DNA from: Desulfuromonas sp.
Lineage (GTDB): Bacteria > Desulfobacterota > Desulfuromonadia > Desulfuromonadales > Desulfuromonadaceae
Assembly (NCBI GenBank): GCA_002869685.1
Contig: PKUE01000184.1
Span: 1-35,464, forward strand
DNA length: 35,464 nt
Direction: 5' to 3'
Notes under the pieces: model-generated
Told to the model about the DNA's origin: nothing
Databases searched by the model: none
The model's input: the letters and a program-made list of their open reading frames with translations, nothing else
Shown: positions 6,969-15,497 of the stretch, in pieces
How the letters are laid out: each line of letters starts with the position of its first letter
Numbering within the stretch: position 1 is the stretch's first letter
Translations under genes and position numbers: made by a program

Positions 6969-9491
6969 ATGATGAATTCCTGTGACGCCCTGCTGCACAT
7001 CAACCGCCCGGCCCGCTATATCGGTGGCGAGGCGGGTAGTATCCATAAAGACATTGATCAGGTCGATATCCGCTTTGCTCTGGCCTTTCCCGACACCTAT
7101 GAAATTGGCATGAGCCATCTGGGTTCAGCCATCCTCTATCAGGCCCTTAACAGTCAACCCTGGATTGCTGCCGAGCGCTGCTATGCCCCGTGGCCCGATA
7201 TGGCCGACGAAATGCAGGCGCAAAACATTTCGCTGGTGGCTCTGGAATCCCAAACCCCCCTGGCTGAATTTGATCTGGTGGGCTTCAGCCTGCAATATGA
7301 GTTGTGTTATACCAACGTTCTGACAATGATGAAGCTGGCGGGCATCCCATTACGCCGTGATGAGCGCGATGCCAGCCATCCGCTGATTATCGTCGGCGGC
7401 CCCTGCGCCTACAACCCCGAGCCCCTGGCTGACTTTATCGACCTGGCCCTGATCGGCGACGGTGAAGAGGCCATTATTGAGCTGTGCCAGGCCCTGCGTG
7501 ACAGCCAGCAGGCCGGAGAAACCCCTGTGCAACGGCGTGAGCGGTTCAAACAAATCGACGGTATCTACCTGCCCGAACTGTTTGAGTTCCGCTACGACAG
7601 CGAAGGCCATATCAGCGAACGGATCGCCCTCGATCCCGACTACACCAGCATCAAACGCCGCTTTGTTGCCGATCTTGACCGGGCCGCTTATCCAGACAAA
7701 CCACTGATCCCGTTCATGCACACCGTACACGATCGCGTTGCCCTGGAGATTGCCCGCGGCTGCACCCGCGGCTGCCGCTTCTGCCAGGCCGGGTACATTT
7801 ACCGCCCGGTGCGGGAACGCAATGCCGACACCATTGCCGAGTTGATTGACGCCTCGCTGCGTCACAGCGGTTACGATGAAGTGTCACTGCTGTCGCTGTC
7901 GAGCGGCGATTACACCGCCATCGAACCGTTACTGAAACACCTGATGAACCGCTATGCCGAAGAACGGGTCGCCGTATCTCTGCCCAGTCTGCGCGTCGGT
8001 TCTCTGACCAGTGAACTGATTGAAGAGATTCGCAAAGTGCGTAAAACGGGCTTTACCCTCGCCCCTGAGGCTGGCACCGACCGGCTGCGCGATGTCATCA
8101 ATAAAGGGATCAAAGCCGACGATCTGCTCGAAACAGCCCACACCATTTACACCCTGGGCTGGCGACTGATCAAATTGTACTTCATGATGGGGTTGCCGAC
8201 CGAAAGCCGTGAAGACCTTGACGGCATCGTCGAACTGGCCCGCCAGGTCAAACGGTGCGCCAAAGGAACCGAAGGGGGAGGTGACGTCAATGTCGCCGTA
8301 TCGACCTTCGTCCCCAAAGCCCACACACCGTTCCAGTGGGAAGCCCAGTTGAGCATTGAGCAAACCCTCGACCGTCAACGCTATCTGCGCGACGAACTCA
8401 GCCGCAAAAAACTGCGTCTTAAATGGCACGAAGCCCAACTGTCCTACCTCGAAGGGGTTTTTGCCCGTGGCGACCGCCGCCTCGGTCAGGTGTTGCAGCG
8501 GGTTGTCGAATTGGGCTGTTGTTTTGACGGCTGGCGCGAGCACCTTCACTTTGACCGCTGGCAGCAGGCGTTCAGCGAATGCGGTATCGACAGCGATTTC
8601 TACCTGCGCCAGCGCAACGACAATGAAATTTTACCCTGGGATCACATCAGCTGTGGCATCGACAAAGCGTTCTTCCTTGCGGAACGACGCAATGCCCTGG
8701 CTGAGCACTACACCCCGGACTGCCGTACCGGCCCCTGCAGCGGCTGCGGCGTGTGCGACTTTGACCAGCTGCGCATGCGCTATGCCAGTGCACAGCCGGA
8801 ATTTCCAGCACCACCGCAAACCGTCGTGCAGGGGGAAGAACGCTTTAAAGTACGCCTGCGGTTACATAAGACCGATCAGGCCCGCTTTGTCAGTCATCTT
8901 GAGTTTATGACCGTGTTGCAACGCGCCTTGCGTCGCATTTCTGCGCCGGTCCGTTTTTCTCAAGGATTTCATCCCCATCCGCGCATTTCGTTTCCCGATG
9001 CGTTGCCCACCGGGGTGGAAAGCATCACGGAAATCGTTGATGTCGAGCTCTTTCAAGAGGTGGACAGCAACGTCTTTTTGCAGCAATTAAAGGCAGAAAT
9101 GCCGGCAGGATTTACCGTTGCAGATGCCGAAATGGTTCACTGGCGTACCCCTTCGCCCGGAGCATGTATTGTCACCAGCGACTACCGTGTCCCCCTGGAT
9201 GAGGAGCGCATGACCATAGTGAAACAACAAATTGATCCATTTCTTGCCGCCGAGCATGTTATCGTTACACGACAAAAGGGCAAAACCACCCTCGATGTTG
9301 ACATCCGCAGTGATGTGGAAGCGTTGCGAATCGAGGATAACACCCTGATCATGACGTTGCGCAAAGGCAGCCCGGTTGCCGTGGCCGCTCACCTGCTCAA
9401 CCTTGACAGTCACCTTGTACGCAGCCTGCGCATCTGCAAGATCGCCGTGGCGCTTGAGGTTCCGCCCATCGTGACGGAGGAAACACACTAA
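6969..9491 (+). CDS. Fused radical SAM protein (TIGR03960-type) with C-terminal DUF2344 domain
   Basis: An 840-residue protein. The N-terminal part (about 20-180) looks like a B12-binding-type fold (FALAFPDTYEIGMSHLG, VGFSLQYELCYTN, IVGGPCAYNPEP). The radical SAM core follows with C265-x3-C269-x2-C272 (GCTRGCRFC), which should hold a 4Fe-4S cluster. A Cys-rich link GPCSGCGVCDF lies near residue 585, and residues about 620-830 form the DUF2344 domain (RLRLHKTDQARFVSHLE). In many bacteria this protein is encoded beside ribonuclease G and rplU/rpmA, as here, which suggests a role linked to RNA or ribosome maturation; its reaction is not known to me. Two adjacent ATGs (6969, 6972) could start it; no strong ribosome site decides between them. 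Confidence 0.88.
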   Translation: MMNSCDALLHINRPARYIGGEAGSIHKDIDQVDIRFALAFPDTYEIGMSHLGSAILYQALNSQPWIAAERCYAPWPDMADEMQAQNISLVALESQTPLAEFDLVGFSLQYELCYTNVLTMMKLAGIPLRRDERDASHPLIIVGGPCAYNPEPLADFIDLALIGDGEEAIIELCQALRDSQQAGETPVQRRERFKQIDGIYLPELFEFRYDSEGHISERIALDPDYTSIKRRFVADLDRAAYPDKPLIPFMHTVHDRVALEIARGCTRGCRFCQAGYIYRPVRERNADTIAELIDASLRHSGYDEVSLLSLSSGDYTAIEPLLKHLMNRYAEERVAVSLPSLRVGSLTSELIEEIRKVRKTGFTLAPEAGTDRLRDVINKGIKADDLLETAHTIYTLGWRLIKLYFMMGLPTESREDLDGIVELARQVKRCAKGTEGGGDVNVAVSTFVPKAHTPFQWEAQLSIEQTLDRQRYLRDELSRKKLRLKWHEAQLSYLEGVFARGDRRLGQVLQRVVELGCCFDGWREHLHFDRWQQAFSECGIDSDFYLRQRNDNEILPWDHISCGIDKAFFLAERRNALAEHYTPDCRTGPCSGCGVCDFDQLRMRYASAQPEFPAPPQTVVQGEERFKVRLRLHKTDQARFVSHLEFMTVLQRALRRISAPVRFSQGFHPHPRISFPDALPTGVESITEIVDVELFQEVDSNVFLQQLKAEMPAGFTVADAEMVHWRTPSPGACIVTSDYRVPLDEERMTIVKQQIDPFLAAEHVIVTRQKGKTTLDVDIRSDVEALRIEDNTLIMTLRKGSPVAVAAHLLNLDSHLVRSLRICKIAVALEVPPIVTEETH

Positions 9492-9495
9492 ATGA

Positions 9496-9524
9496 CGCCG
9501 CCCCCTCGACGGGGCGCCGTTTTC
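9496..9524 (+). terminator. Hairpin with T-run between the radical SAM gene and rng
   Basis: The segment just after the radical SAM stop codon folds into a GC-rich stem (CGCCGCCCC against GGGGCGCCG, one mismatch, 6-base loop) followed by TTTT and, after a break, TTTTT. It may be a leaky terminator or an RNA element in front of rng. Confidence 0.45.
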
Positions 9525-9553
9525 ACATTTTTGATTCAACAAAGGAGCCCCTT

Positions 9554-11062
9554 ATGACCAAAAAACTGGTCATCAACACCACCTCGCGCGAAACCCGCGT
9601 TGCCCTGCAGGAGAACGGCCATATTGCCGAGCTCTATATCGAACGCTGCTGTGAACGGGGAATTGTCGGCAATATCTACAAAGGCAAGGTGATCCGGGTT
9701 TTACCGGGCATGCAGGCCGCCTTCGTCGATATCGGCCTGGAAAAAGCCGGTTTCCTGTACGTGGCAGATGTGATCGACGAGATGGATGCCGTGGTCGATT
9801 ATGTCGATGGGCGCAGCTCCAGCGCGGACCCCGGCGATGAAAACATCGAGGAAAAACCGCTGCCCCCCATCGAAGACCTGTTACAGGAAGGTCAGGAGAT
9901 TCTCGCCCAGATCGCCAAAGAACCCCTCGGCACCAAAGGCGCGCGGATTACCTCACACATCTCGCTGCCGGGACGCCATCTGGTTTATATGCCGACCATC
10001 GATCATATCGGCATCTCGCGTCGCATTGAAAATGAAGAGGAAAAGGAACGGCTACGGATGACCGTTGAAGCGATCCGTCCTCCCGGCACCGGCTTCATCG
10101 TCCGCACCGCCGCCGAAGGCAAAAGCGAAGAGGACCTGCGGGCCGACATGCTCTACTTGTCGGAATTGTGGAAGGATATCGACGCCCGGCAGAATGAAGC
10201 CACGCCCCCCTGCCTGATCCACTCCGATCTCGATGTGACCAGCAAGGTCTTGCGCGATATCCTCACTGAGGACATTCGCCACATCGTTGTCGACTCGCAG
10301 AGCGAGTATAATAAGATCGTCCAGTTTCTCGGCACCTACATGCCGAAGCAGGAATACACTATTGAACTGCACGACAAGGATGAGCCACTGTTCGACGCCT
10401 ACGGTCTGGAAGTGGAGATCGCCCGCGCTCTGGGGCGCAAAGTCTGGCTGAAAAGTGGTGGCTACATCATCATTGAGCAAACCGAGGCGTTAACCGCCGT
10501 GGATGTCAACACCGGTCGTTTCGTCGGCAAGCGCAACCTTGAGGACACCATCCTCAAGACCAACCTTGAGGCCGTGCGCGAGGTTGCCTACCAGCTGCGC
10601 TTGCGCAACATTGGCGGCCTGATCATCATCGACTTCATCGATATGGAGAAAGAAGCGCACCGCGAACAGGTGCACAGCGCTCTGGAAGAGGCGTTGAAAA
10701 ACGACAAGAGCAAAACCAACATCCTGAAAATCTCCGAACTCGGCCTGGTCGAGATGACCCGCAAACGGGTCCGAGAAAGCATCGGGCGCACGCTGTGTGA
10801 ACCGTGCCCCTACTGCGAGGGAACCGGCTACATCAAGAGCCGCACCACCATGGTGTTCGAGATTTTCCGCAAACTCAAACGGGAGATGCGCGACCTGCCC
10901 GGTTACCGCATCAATCTGCAGGTGCATCCCGATGTGGCCGCCCTGCTTTATGACGAAGAGAGTGGCGTGATTGACGAGTTGGAAAAGCACCACGAAAAGC
11001 AGATCACCATTATTGCCCGGCCCAATTTCCATATCGAGCAATTTGAGATCGGCGCAGGCTAG
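9554..11062 (+). CDS. rng: Ribonuclease G
   Basis: A 502-residue endoribonuclease of the RNase E/G family that processes the 16S rRNA 5' end and degrades mRNA. It starts MTKKLVINTTSRETRVAL with AAAGGAG 7 bases upstream. An S1-like domain covers about 38-130 (GNIYKGKVIRVLPGMQAAFVDIG motif region). The magnesium-binding aspartates lie in TAVDVNTG (about 316) and IIIDFIDM (about 359). The zinc-link motif CEPCPYC is at about 416-422. It lacks the long C-terminal degradosome scaffold of RNase E, so RNase G is the better name. It sits 62 bp after the radical SAM gene and 14 bp before the sigma-54 activator gene. Confidence 0.95.
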   Translation: MTKKLVINTTSRETRVALQENGHIAELYIERCCERGIVGNIYKGKVIRVLPGMQAAFVDIGLEKAGFLYVADVIDEMDAVVDYVDGRSSSADPGDENIEEKPLPPIEDLLQEGQEILAQIAKEPLGTKGARITSHISLPGRHLVYMPTIDHIGISRRIENEEEKERLRMTVEAIRPPGTGFIVRTAAEGKSEEDLRADMLYLSELWKDIDARQNEATPPCLIHSDLDVTSKVLRDILTEDIRHIVVDSQSEYNKIVQFLGTYMPKQEYTIELHDKDEPLFDAYGLEVEIARALGRKVWLKSGGYIIIEQTEALTAVDVNTGRFVGKRNLEDTILKTNLEAVREVAYQLRLRNIGGLIIIDFIDMEKEAHREQVHSALEEALKNDKSKTNILKISELGLVEMTRKRVRESIGRTLCEPCPYCEGTGYIKSRTTMVFEIFRKLKREMRDLPGYRINLQVHPDVAALLYDEESGVIDELEKHHEKQITIIARPNFHIEQFEIGAG

Positions 11063-11076
11063 ATGGGGGAGTCAGC

Positions 11077-12459
11077 ATGGCCGGTGACAGCGACACTACT
11101 CTGACCACATCGACAGATGCGATCCTCGAAAGCATCAGCGACGGCGTCTTCACCGTCGATGACCAGTGGCGGATCACCTCGTTCAACCGCGCCGCCGAAG
11201 AGATCACCGGAACCTCGCGTCAACAGGCCATCGGCCAGCTGTGCTCCGAAGTGTTCCGCTCCAGCATGTGTGAAAACCACTGCGCCCTGCGTCAGACCCT
11301 GGCCGACGGCAAACCGATCATCAACCGCACCGGCTATATGATCAATGCCTCCGGCCAGCGCATCCCCATCAGCATCTCCACGGCCGTACTGCGCGACCAT
11401 CAGGGGCGCATCATCGGCGGTGCCGAAACCTTCCGCGATCTCAGCGAAGTGGAAGCCCTGCGCAAACAACTCAGCGGCCAACGCCAGCTCGGCGATCTGG
11501 TCAGCCATAGTCCGGCCATGCACGACATCTTTCAACTGATCACGGCGGTCGCTGCCAGCAGCAGCACCGTCTTGATCCAGGGGGAAACCGGCACCGGCAA
11601 AGAGCTGGTCGCCCGCGCCATCCACAGCCTCAGCGACCGCAGCAATCAGCCCTTCGTTGCCCTTAATTGCGGCGCCCTGCCCGACAATCTGCTCGAATCG
11701 GAACTGTTCGGCCATAAAAAAGGGGCGTTCACCGGCGCCATCGCCGACAAACCCGGTCGTTTTTCCCTGGCCGGTCGAGGCACCCTGTTTCTCGACGAGA
11801 TCGGTGAAATCAGTCCAGCCCTGCAGGTGCGTTTACTGCGCGTTTTGCAGGAACATCAGTTTGAACCCCTCGGCGCCCGCCATAGTGAACCGTGTCGGGC
11901 GCGCATTCTTGCCGCCACCAACCGCCATCTCGACCAGCTGGTAAAAGACGGCTCTTTTCGTCAGGATCTGTTTTACCGCATCCAGGTGGTACAGATCGAC
12001 CTGCCACCCCTGCGCCAGCGCATGGAAGACCTGCCGTTGTTGGTGGAACATTTCATCCTGCGCTTTAACCAGCTGCAACACAAAACCATCACCGCCGTGA
12101 CGCCAAACGCGCTGGCGGCACTCCTCGCCCATGACTGGCCGGGCAACGTGCGCGAATTGGAAAACGTCATGGAACGCGCTTTTGTCCTGTGCCAGCGCAA
12201 TGAAATCGACCTGGAGCATCTGCCCGCGACATTTCAGCGACAAAGTGAACAAGGCCCTACCCAGGCCATGGCTGCCAGCCGTCAGCAGCATGAGCGCCAG
12301 GTGATTATCGCCGCCCTCAAGCGCAATCATGGCAATCGTGCTGCCACCGCCCGCCAACTCAACATCCACAAAGCCACCCTTTACCGCAAGATGGCCCGAC
12401 TCAACATCACGCTGCCCAAGCGCGATGGCCGCCAGACACCGTCGCACAACGACGACTGA
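11077..12459 (+). CDS. PAS-domain sigma-54-dependent activator (NtrC family)
   Basis: A 460-residue enhancer-binding protein. It has an N-terminal PAS domain (about 12-125) containing a C-x3-C pair in [14 protein letters not shown] that could sense redox state or metal. The AAA+ domain (about 145-385) has Walker A GETGTGKE (about 168), the sigma-54 contact loop GAFTGA (about 216) and Walker [10 protein letters not shown] Fis-type helix-turn-helix lies near 410-445 ([20 protein letters not shown]). There is no receiver domain, so the signal is probably bound directly by the PAS domain. GGGGGAG precedes the ATG. It lies directly upstream of an operon with a near-perfect -24/-12 promoter and is its likely regulator, as the Desulfovibrio orp activator is for the orp genes (inference). 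Confidence 0.93.
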   Translation: MAGDSDTTLTTSTDAILESISDGVFTVDDQWRITSFNRAAEEITGTSRQQAIGQLCSEVFRSSMCENHCALRQTLADGKPIINRTGYMINASGQRIPISISTAVLRDHQGRIIGGAETFRDLSEVEALRKQLSGQRQLGDLVSHSPAMHDIFQLITAVAASSSTVLIQGETGTGKELVARAIHSLSDRSNQPFVALNCGALPDNLLESELFGHKKGAFTGAIADKPGRFSLAGRGTLFLDEIGEISPALQVRLLRVLQEHQFEPLGARHSEPCRARILAATNRHLDQLVKDGSFRQDLFYRIQVVQIDLPPLRQRMEDLPLLVEHFILRFNQLQHKTITAVTPNALAALLAHDWPGNVRELENVMERAFVLCQRNEIDLEHLPATFQRQSEQGPTQAMAASRQQHERQVIIAALKRNHGNRAATARQLNIHKATLYRKMARLNITLPKRDGRQTPSHNDD

Positions 12460-12576
12460 CCTCACCGCTACCGTCGCAGAACAGCAACCAAGCGCAACTC
12501 TGCCAACCTCCGACCTGCCGCGAATTTCCTTTTAATTTTAAACTGTTACAAACATAATTACATCACCATCCACCCT

Positions 12577-12592
12577 TGGTATCACCCTTGCT
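12577..12592 (+). promoter_or_regulatory. Sigma-54 (-24/-12) promoter of the ORP-like operon
   Basis: TTGG (GG at 12578-12579) is followed after exactly 10 bases by GC (12590-12591) in TTGCT, a close match to the TTGGCAC-N-TTGCT consensus. Transcription should start near 12603, about 37 bases before the first gene, whose ribosome site GGGAGG lies at about 12627-12632. The AT-rich stretch 12523-12565 upstream could hold activator sites, but I see no clear dyad. Confidence 0.88.
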
Positions 12593-12639
12593 CTATCTCC
12601 CCACAGACAAACGAACCCAACAATCCGGGAGGCTTATAG

Positions 12640-13032
12640 GTGGCAACGGCAGGTTTCACCATTTGGAATGAACGTATTGCGCCGGTGTTTGATGTGGCCG
12701 GGCAACTGCTCATTGTCGATGAACGCCCCGACGTCGCCTGGCAGCGCCTGACACTTCCAGAAGGATCGGCACTCGACAAGCTGTGGTTTCTGCGCCAACA
12801 ACAGGTAACGATACTGGTGTGCGGCGCCATGACCTGCAGCAGCTATTACGCCGCATGCGGATATGGCATGACCGTCTACCGTTTTGTCGCCGGCCCCTGT
12901 GACCAGGTGATTGACGGTTGGCGCCACCAGCTACCTCTGGAATCCCACTTCCCCATGCCGGGATGCGGCCGGGGCAAAGGTCACGGCCAGGGAAGACAAC
13001 GACGCAACCACCCCTCCCATTCACCCCGATGA
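12640..13032 (+). CDS. NifX/MTH1175-like protein with basic Gly/His/Arg tail
   Basis: A 130-residue protein starting at GTG 12640, with GGGAGG 7 bases upstream. The body resembles the dinitrogenase iron-molybdenum cofactor family (NifX/NifB C-terminal/MTH1175): FTIWNERIAPVFDVAGQLLIVD is the typical first strand-helix unit, and VTILVCGAMTC the second half. Members bind Fe-S or Mo-Fe-S clusters. C-terminal PMPGCGRGKGHGQGRQ gives a flexible Gly/His/Arg-rich tail. Cysteines in CGAMTCSS, ACGYG, GPCD and PGCG could bind metal. It is the first gene of the sigma-54 operon. It lies among other members of the same family, so it may serve the ORP-like complex; the cluster carried is unknown. Confidence 0.75.
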   Translation: MATAGFTIWNERIAPVFDVAGQLLIVDERPDVAWQRLTLPEGSALDKLWFLRQQQVTILVCGAMTCSSYYAACGYGMTVYRFVAGPCDQVIDGWRHQLPLESHFPMPGCGRGKGHGQGRQRRNHPSHSPR

Positions 13033-13047
13033 GACAAGGAGTTGAAC

Positions 13048-13299
13048 ATGCCAAATCAAAATGGAACAGGCCCCTTCGGTGGAGGCCCCCGCTCAGGACG
13101 TGGCGCTGGTCGCTGCGGACGTAGCAACCGCGCAATGTCTGGCCGCCAGAACGGTGCCCAGCAAGAGATGATGCAACAGGGCTTTCGCCGCCTCGACGCC
13201 AGCGAAGACAACTCGCTGCAGCAGCAGATGGCCGACCTCAAGCAACAACTGGCCACCATGAGTCAAACACTGCAGGAACTCAGCCGTCAACGCGACTAA
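13048..13299 (+). CDS. DUF5320-type small Gly-rich protein with coiled coil
   Basis: An 83-residue protein. ATG 13048 has AAGGA 7 bases upstream; a TTG two codons earlier is a less likely start. The N-terminus MPNQNGTGPFGGGPRSGRGAGRCG matches the pattern seen in DUF5320 proteins (M-P-x-x-DGTGP-x-GxGPxTGRGxGxC). The C-terminal half (about 45-83) is a glutamine-rich coiled coil (LQQQMADLKQQLATMSQTLQEL). Such proteins are often encoded beside NifX-like and MinD-type genes in anaerobes; their function is unknown. It lies 15 bp after the first gene of the operon, so it is co-transcribed. A small assembly or partner protein is plausible. Confidence 0.8.
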   Translation: MPNQNGTGPFGGGPRSGRGAGRCGRSNRAMSGRQNGAQQEMMQQGFRRLDASEDNSLQQQMADLKQQLATMSQTLQELSRQRD

Positions 13300-13324
13300 G
13301 TTCCCCACCTCTTCACCACTAAGG

Positions 13325-13355
13325 CACCGTGCCGTTCATCGTGAACGGCACGGTG
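13325..13355 (+). promoter_or_regulatory. Perfect 14-bp hairpin in the operon leader of the third gene
   Basis: CACCGTGCCGTTCA and TGAACGGCACGGTG form a perfect stem with a 3-base loop. It lies between the DUF5320 gene and the next NifX-like gene, ends 13 bases before the ATG at 13369, and is not followed by a T-run. An mRNA-stabilising or translation-controlling structure, or a protein-binding dyad, fits better than a terminator. Confidence 0.7.
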
Positions 13356-13368
13356 AAAATGGATACTT

Positions 13369-13737
13369 ATGAAAATAGCCTTCAGTACCAATGGCACCAA
13401 TCGTGAAGATCTTGTCGACAGCCGCTTCGGACGAGCCGAGCGCTTTGTCATCATCGATTCCATCAGCGACGAATTACAGGTGGTCGACAACATCCAGAAC
13501 CGCCAATCGAGCCAGGGCGCCGGAATCCAAAGTGCCACGACGCTGATCAATCAGGGTGTCGGAGCCGTGGTTACCGGACAATGCGGCCCCAAAGCCTTCA
13601 CCCTGCTGGAGCGTTCAGGAATCCGTGTTTACCCGTGCCCCGCCATCACCATCGCCGAAGCGTTCCGGCAGGTACAGCAGAACAAACTCAGCGCAACCAC
13701 ATCTGCCACGGTTGAAGGACATTGGGGCGAGGTATGA
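13369..13737 (+). CDS. NifX/MTH1175-like protein
   Basis: A 122-residue protein of the dinitrogenase iron-molybdenum cofactor family: MKIAFSTNG, DSRFGRAERFVIID and GAVVTGQCGPKAFTLLERSGIRVY follow the family order. It resembles the MTH1175-like proteins next to the ParA/MinD-type ferredoxin ATPases in many anaerobes. The single GQCGP cysteine and one later (PCPAI) could be cluster contacts. Only a weak ribosome site (ATGGA) precedes the ATG, and a strong hairpin lies just upstream, so translation may be controlled. The stop overlaps the next gene by 4 bp (ATGA). Its partner ATPases follow directly. Confidence 0.83.
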   Translation: MKIAFSTNGTNREDLVDSRFGRAERFVIIDSISDELQVVDNIQNRQSSQGAGIQSATTLINQGVGAVVTGQCGPKAFTLLERSGIRVYPCPAITIAEAFRQVQQNKLSATTSATVEGHWGEV

Positions 13738-14582
13738 AACTGGCCATCGCTTCCGGGAAAGGGGGGACAGGGAAGACCACGCTGACGGTCGCTCTGGCCC
13801 AAGCAGCCCAGGCTCCCGTGCAACTGCTCGATTGTGACGTGGAGGAGCCCAACAGCCATCTGTTCTTCACCAAAGGCGACTCAAAACGCGACGTGGTAAC
13901 GGTCGCCGTTCCCCATATAGATCCGCAACGCTGCACACATTGCGGTCTGTGTGGCGACTTCTGTGCCTACAACGCTCTGGCCTGTCTGCCGACGGAAACC
14001 ATTCTGTTTGAGGGCTTATGCCACAGCTGCGGTGGCTGCATGCGACTGTGCCCCCATCAGGCGATCAGCGAACGCCAACAGCGGATCGGCTACATTGACC
14101 AGTGGCGCCACGGACAGATTGACCTGTTCAGTGGCGTCCTCGATGTGGGCCAAGCGATGTCTCCCCCGTTGATCCGTGCCGTCAAACGCCATCAACAGGC
14201 AGACAAGCTAATTCTGCTCGACTGTCCGCCGGGAACCTCGTGTCCTCTGACGACCACAATCCACGATGCGGATGTGGTAATTCTGGTCACTGAGCCCACC
14301 CCGTTCGGCCTGCACGATTTACAGATTGCCGTCGAGACCGTCCGGCAACTGAACCGCCCCGTGGCTGTCATCATCAACCGCAGCGACCTGGGGGACCAGA
14401 GTATCCACGACTATTGCCGCAGCAAAAAAATCCCCATCCTGCTGCAGATTCCGTTTGAAAAGCGGATTGCCGTGGCCTATTCCCGTGGCGACGGCCTGCT
14501 CGACGCCCTGCCGGGATTACAACCGCAGCTGGCACTGGTCCTAAATCAGGCCAGAAAACTTTATCGGGAGAACCTGACGTGA
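13734..14582 (+). CDS. MinD/ParA-type ATPase with inserted 2x4Fe-4S ferredoxin domain (first)
   Basis: A 282-residue P-loop ATPase. The deviant Walker A SGKGGTGKTTL is at about 8-18, DCDVEEPNSH follows at about 36-45, and the C-terminal half carries the remaining ATPase motifs (LLDCPPGTSCP, VTEPTPFGLHDL). Inserted at about 60-110 are two ferredoxin motifs (CTHCGLCGDFCAYNALAC and CHSCGGCMRLCPHQAI), each expected to hold a 4Fe-4S cluster. This architecture occurs in the DVU2103/DVU2104-type proteins of Desulfovibrio orp clusters. ATG 13734 overlaps the previous stop (ATGA), supporting coupled translation. It probably acts as a pair with the following paralogue. Cluster delivery or septum/cell-positioning roles are suggested by the family, not proven here. 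Confidence 0.88.
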   Translation: MKLAIASGKGGTGKTTLTVALAQAAQAPVQLLDCDVEEPNSHLFFTKGDSKRDVVTVAVPHIDPQRCTHCGLCGDFCAYNALACLPTETILFEGLCHSCGGCMRLCPHQAISERQQRIGYIDQWRHGQIDLFSGVLDVGQAMSPPLIRAVKRHQQADKLILLDCPPGTSCPLTTTIHDADVVILVTEPTPFGLHDLQIAVETVRQLNRPVAVIINRSDLGDQSIHDYCRSKKIPILLQIPFEKRIAVAYSRGDGLLDALPGLQPQLALVLNQARKLYRENLT

Positions 14583-15451
14583 AAGAACTGATTGTCATCA
14601 GTGGCAAAGGGGGAACGGGGAAAACCAGCCTGACCGCCTGCCTGGCAACCCTGGCAGAGCAGTGCGTCATCGCCGATTGCGATGTCGATGCCGCCAATCT
14701 TCATTTGCTGCTTTCGCCCCGTGTCCACCACCGCACACCGTTCGTCAGTGGTGAAATGGCCGTGATCGATGAAACCCGTTGTAACCAGTGCGGCCACTGC
14801 CAACAGTTGTGCCGCTTTGAAGGGATCAGCCCGACACCGCCCTATACCATTCTGCCTTCCGGGTGTGAAGGGTGCCGGGTCTGCGCCCATTTCTGCCCGC
14901 AACAGGCCATCTCCATGGTGCCACGCCAATGTGGCGAGTGGTACCGTTCGGTGAGTTCAGCCGGTCCGATGATCCATGCCCGCATCAACGTCGGTGCCGA
15001 AAACTCCGGGAAATTGGTCAGCCTGTTCCGGCAGCAGGCCCGGCAACTAGCCGAAGAACAGCAATCTCCCTGGCTGCTGGTGGATGGTCCTCCGGGTCTC
15101 GGTTGTCCGGTAATCGCTTCGGTCACCGGTGCGGACGCCGTTTTGATCGTCACTGAACCAACCCTGGCCGGACAACACGACATGGTACGGATCATTGACT
15201 TACTGGAGCACTTTTCCATGACCGGTTACATCTGCATCAATCGCTGGGATATCAACCCGGAGATGACGCGCACCATCCGCCAGATTGCCGAGCAACGTGG
15301 TGTGAGCTGCGTCGGTCTGATTCCGTTTGACCGCCAGGTGGTTTCTGCCCAGCTCAAGGCACGGCCGGTCATCGACCAGCCAGACAGCATTGCCGCCATG
15401 GCCATTAAAGATTTATGGGACAACGTGCACGCCATCTTGTCCACCCCGTAA
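14579..15451 (+). CDS. MinD/ParA-type ATPase with inserted 2x4Fe-4S ferredoxin domain (second)
   Basis: A 290-residue paralogue of the preceding gene, starting at GTG 14579 in a GTGA overlap with its stop. It has the same order: Walker A SGKGGTGKTSL (about 8-18), DCDVDAANLHLL (about 36-47), ferredoxin motifs CNQCGHCQQLC and CEGCRVCAHFCPQQAI (about 64-110), then DGPPGLGCP and VTEPTLAGQHDM. The first ferredoxin motif reads LCRFEGI rather than LCPxxAI, so the usual proline after the fourth cysteine is replaced by arginine; the cysteines are kept. The paired, overlapping genes suggest a heterodimer. Other details are as for the first ATPase. Confidence 0.88.
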   Translation: MKELIVISGKGGTGKTSLTACLATLAEQCVIADCDVDAANLHLLLSPRVHHRTPFVSGEMAVIDETRCNQCGHCQQLCRFEGISPTPPYTILPSGCEGCRVCAHFCPQQAISMVPRQCGEWYRSVSSAGPMIHARINVGAENSGKLVSLFRQQARQLAEEQQSPWLLVDGPPGLGCPVIASVTGADAVLIVTEPTLAGQHDMVRIIDLLEHFSMTGYICINRWDINPEMTRTIRQIAEQRGVSCVGLIPFDRQVVSAQLKARPVIDQPDSIAAMAIKDLWDNVHAILSTP

Positions 15452-15497
15452 ACCACAACCCGTATTTCGTTATTTGAACACTTCACAGGAGTTTGAC

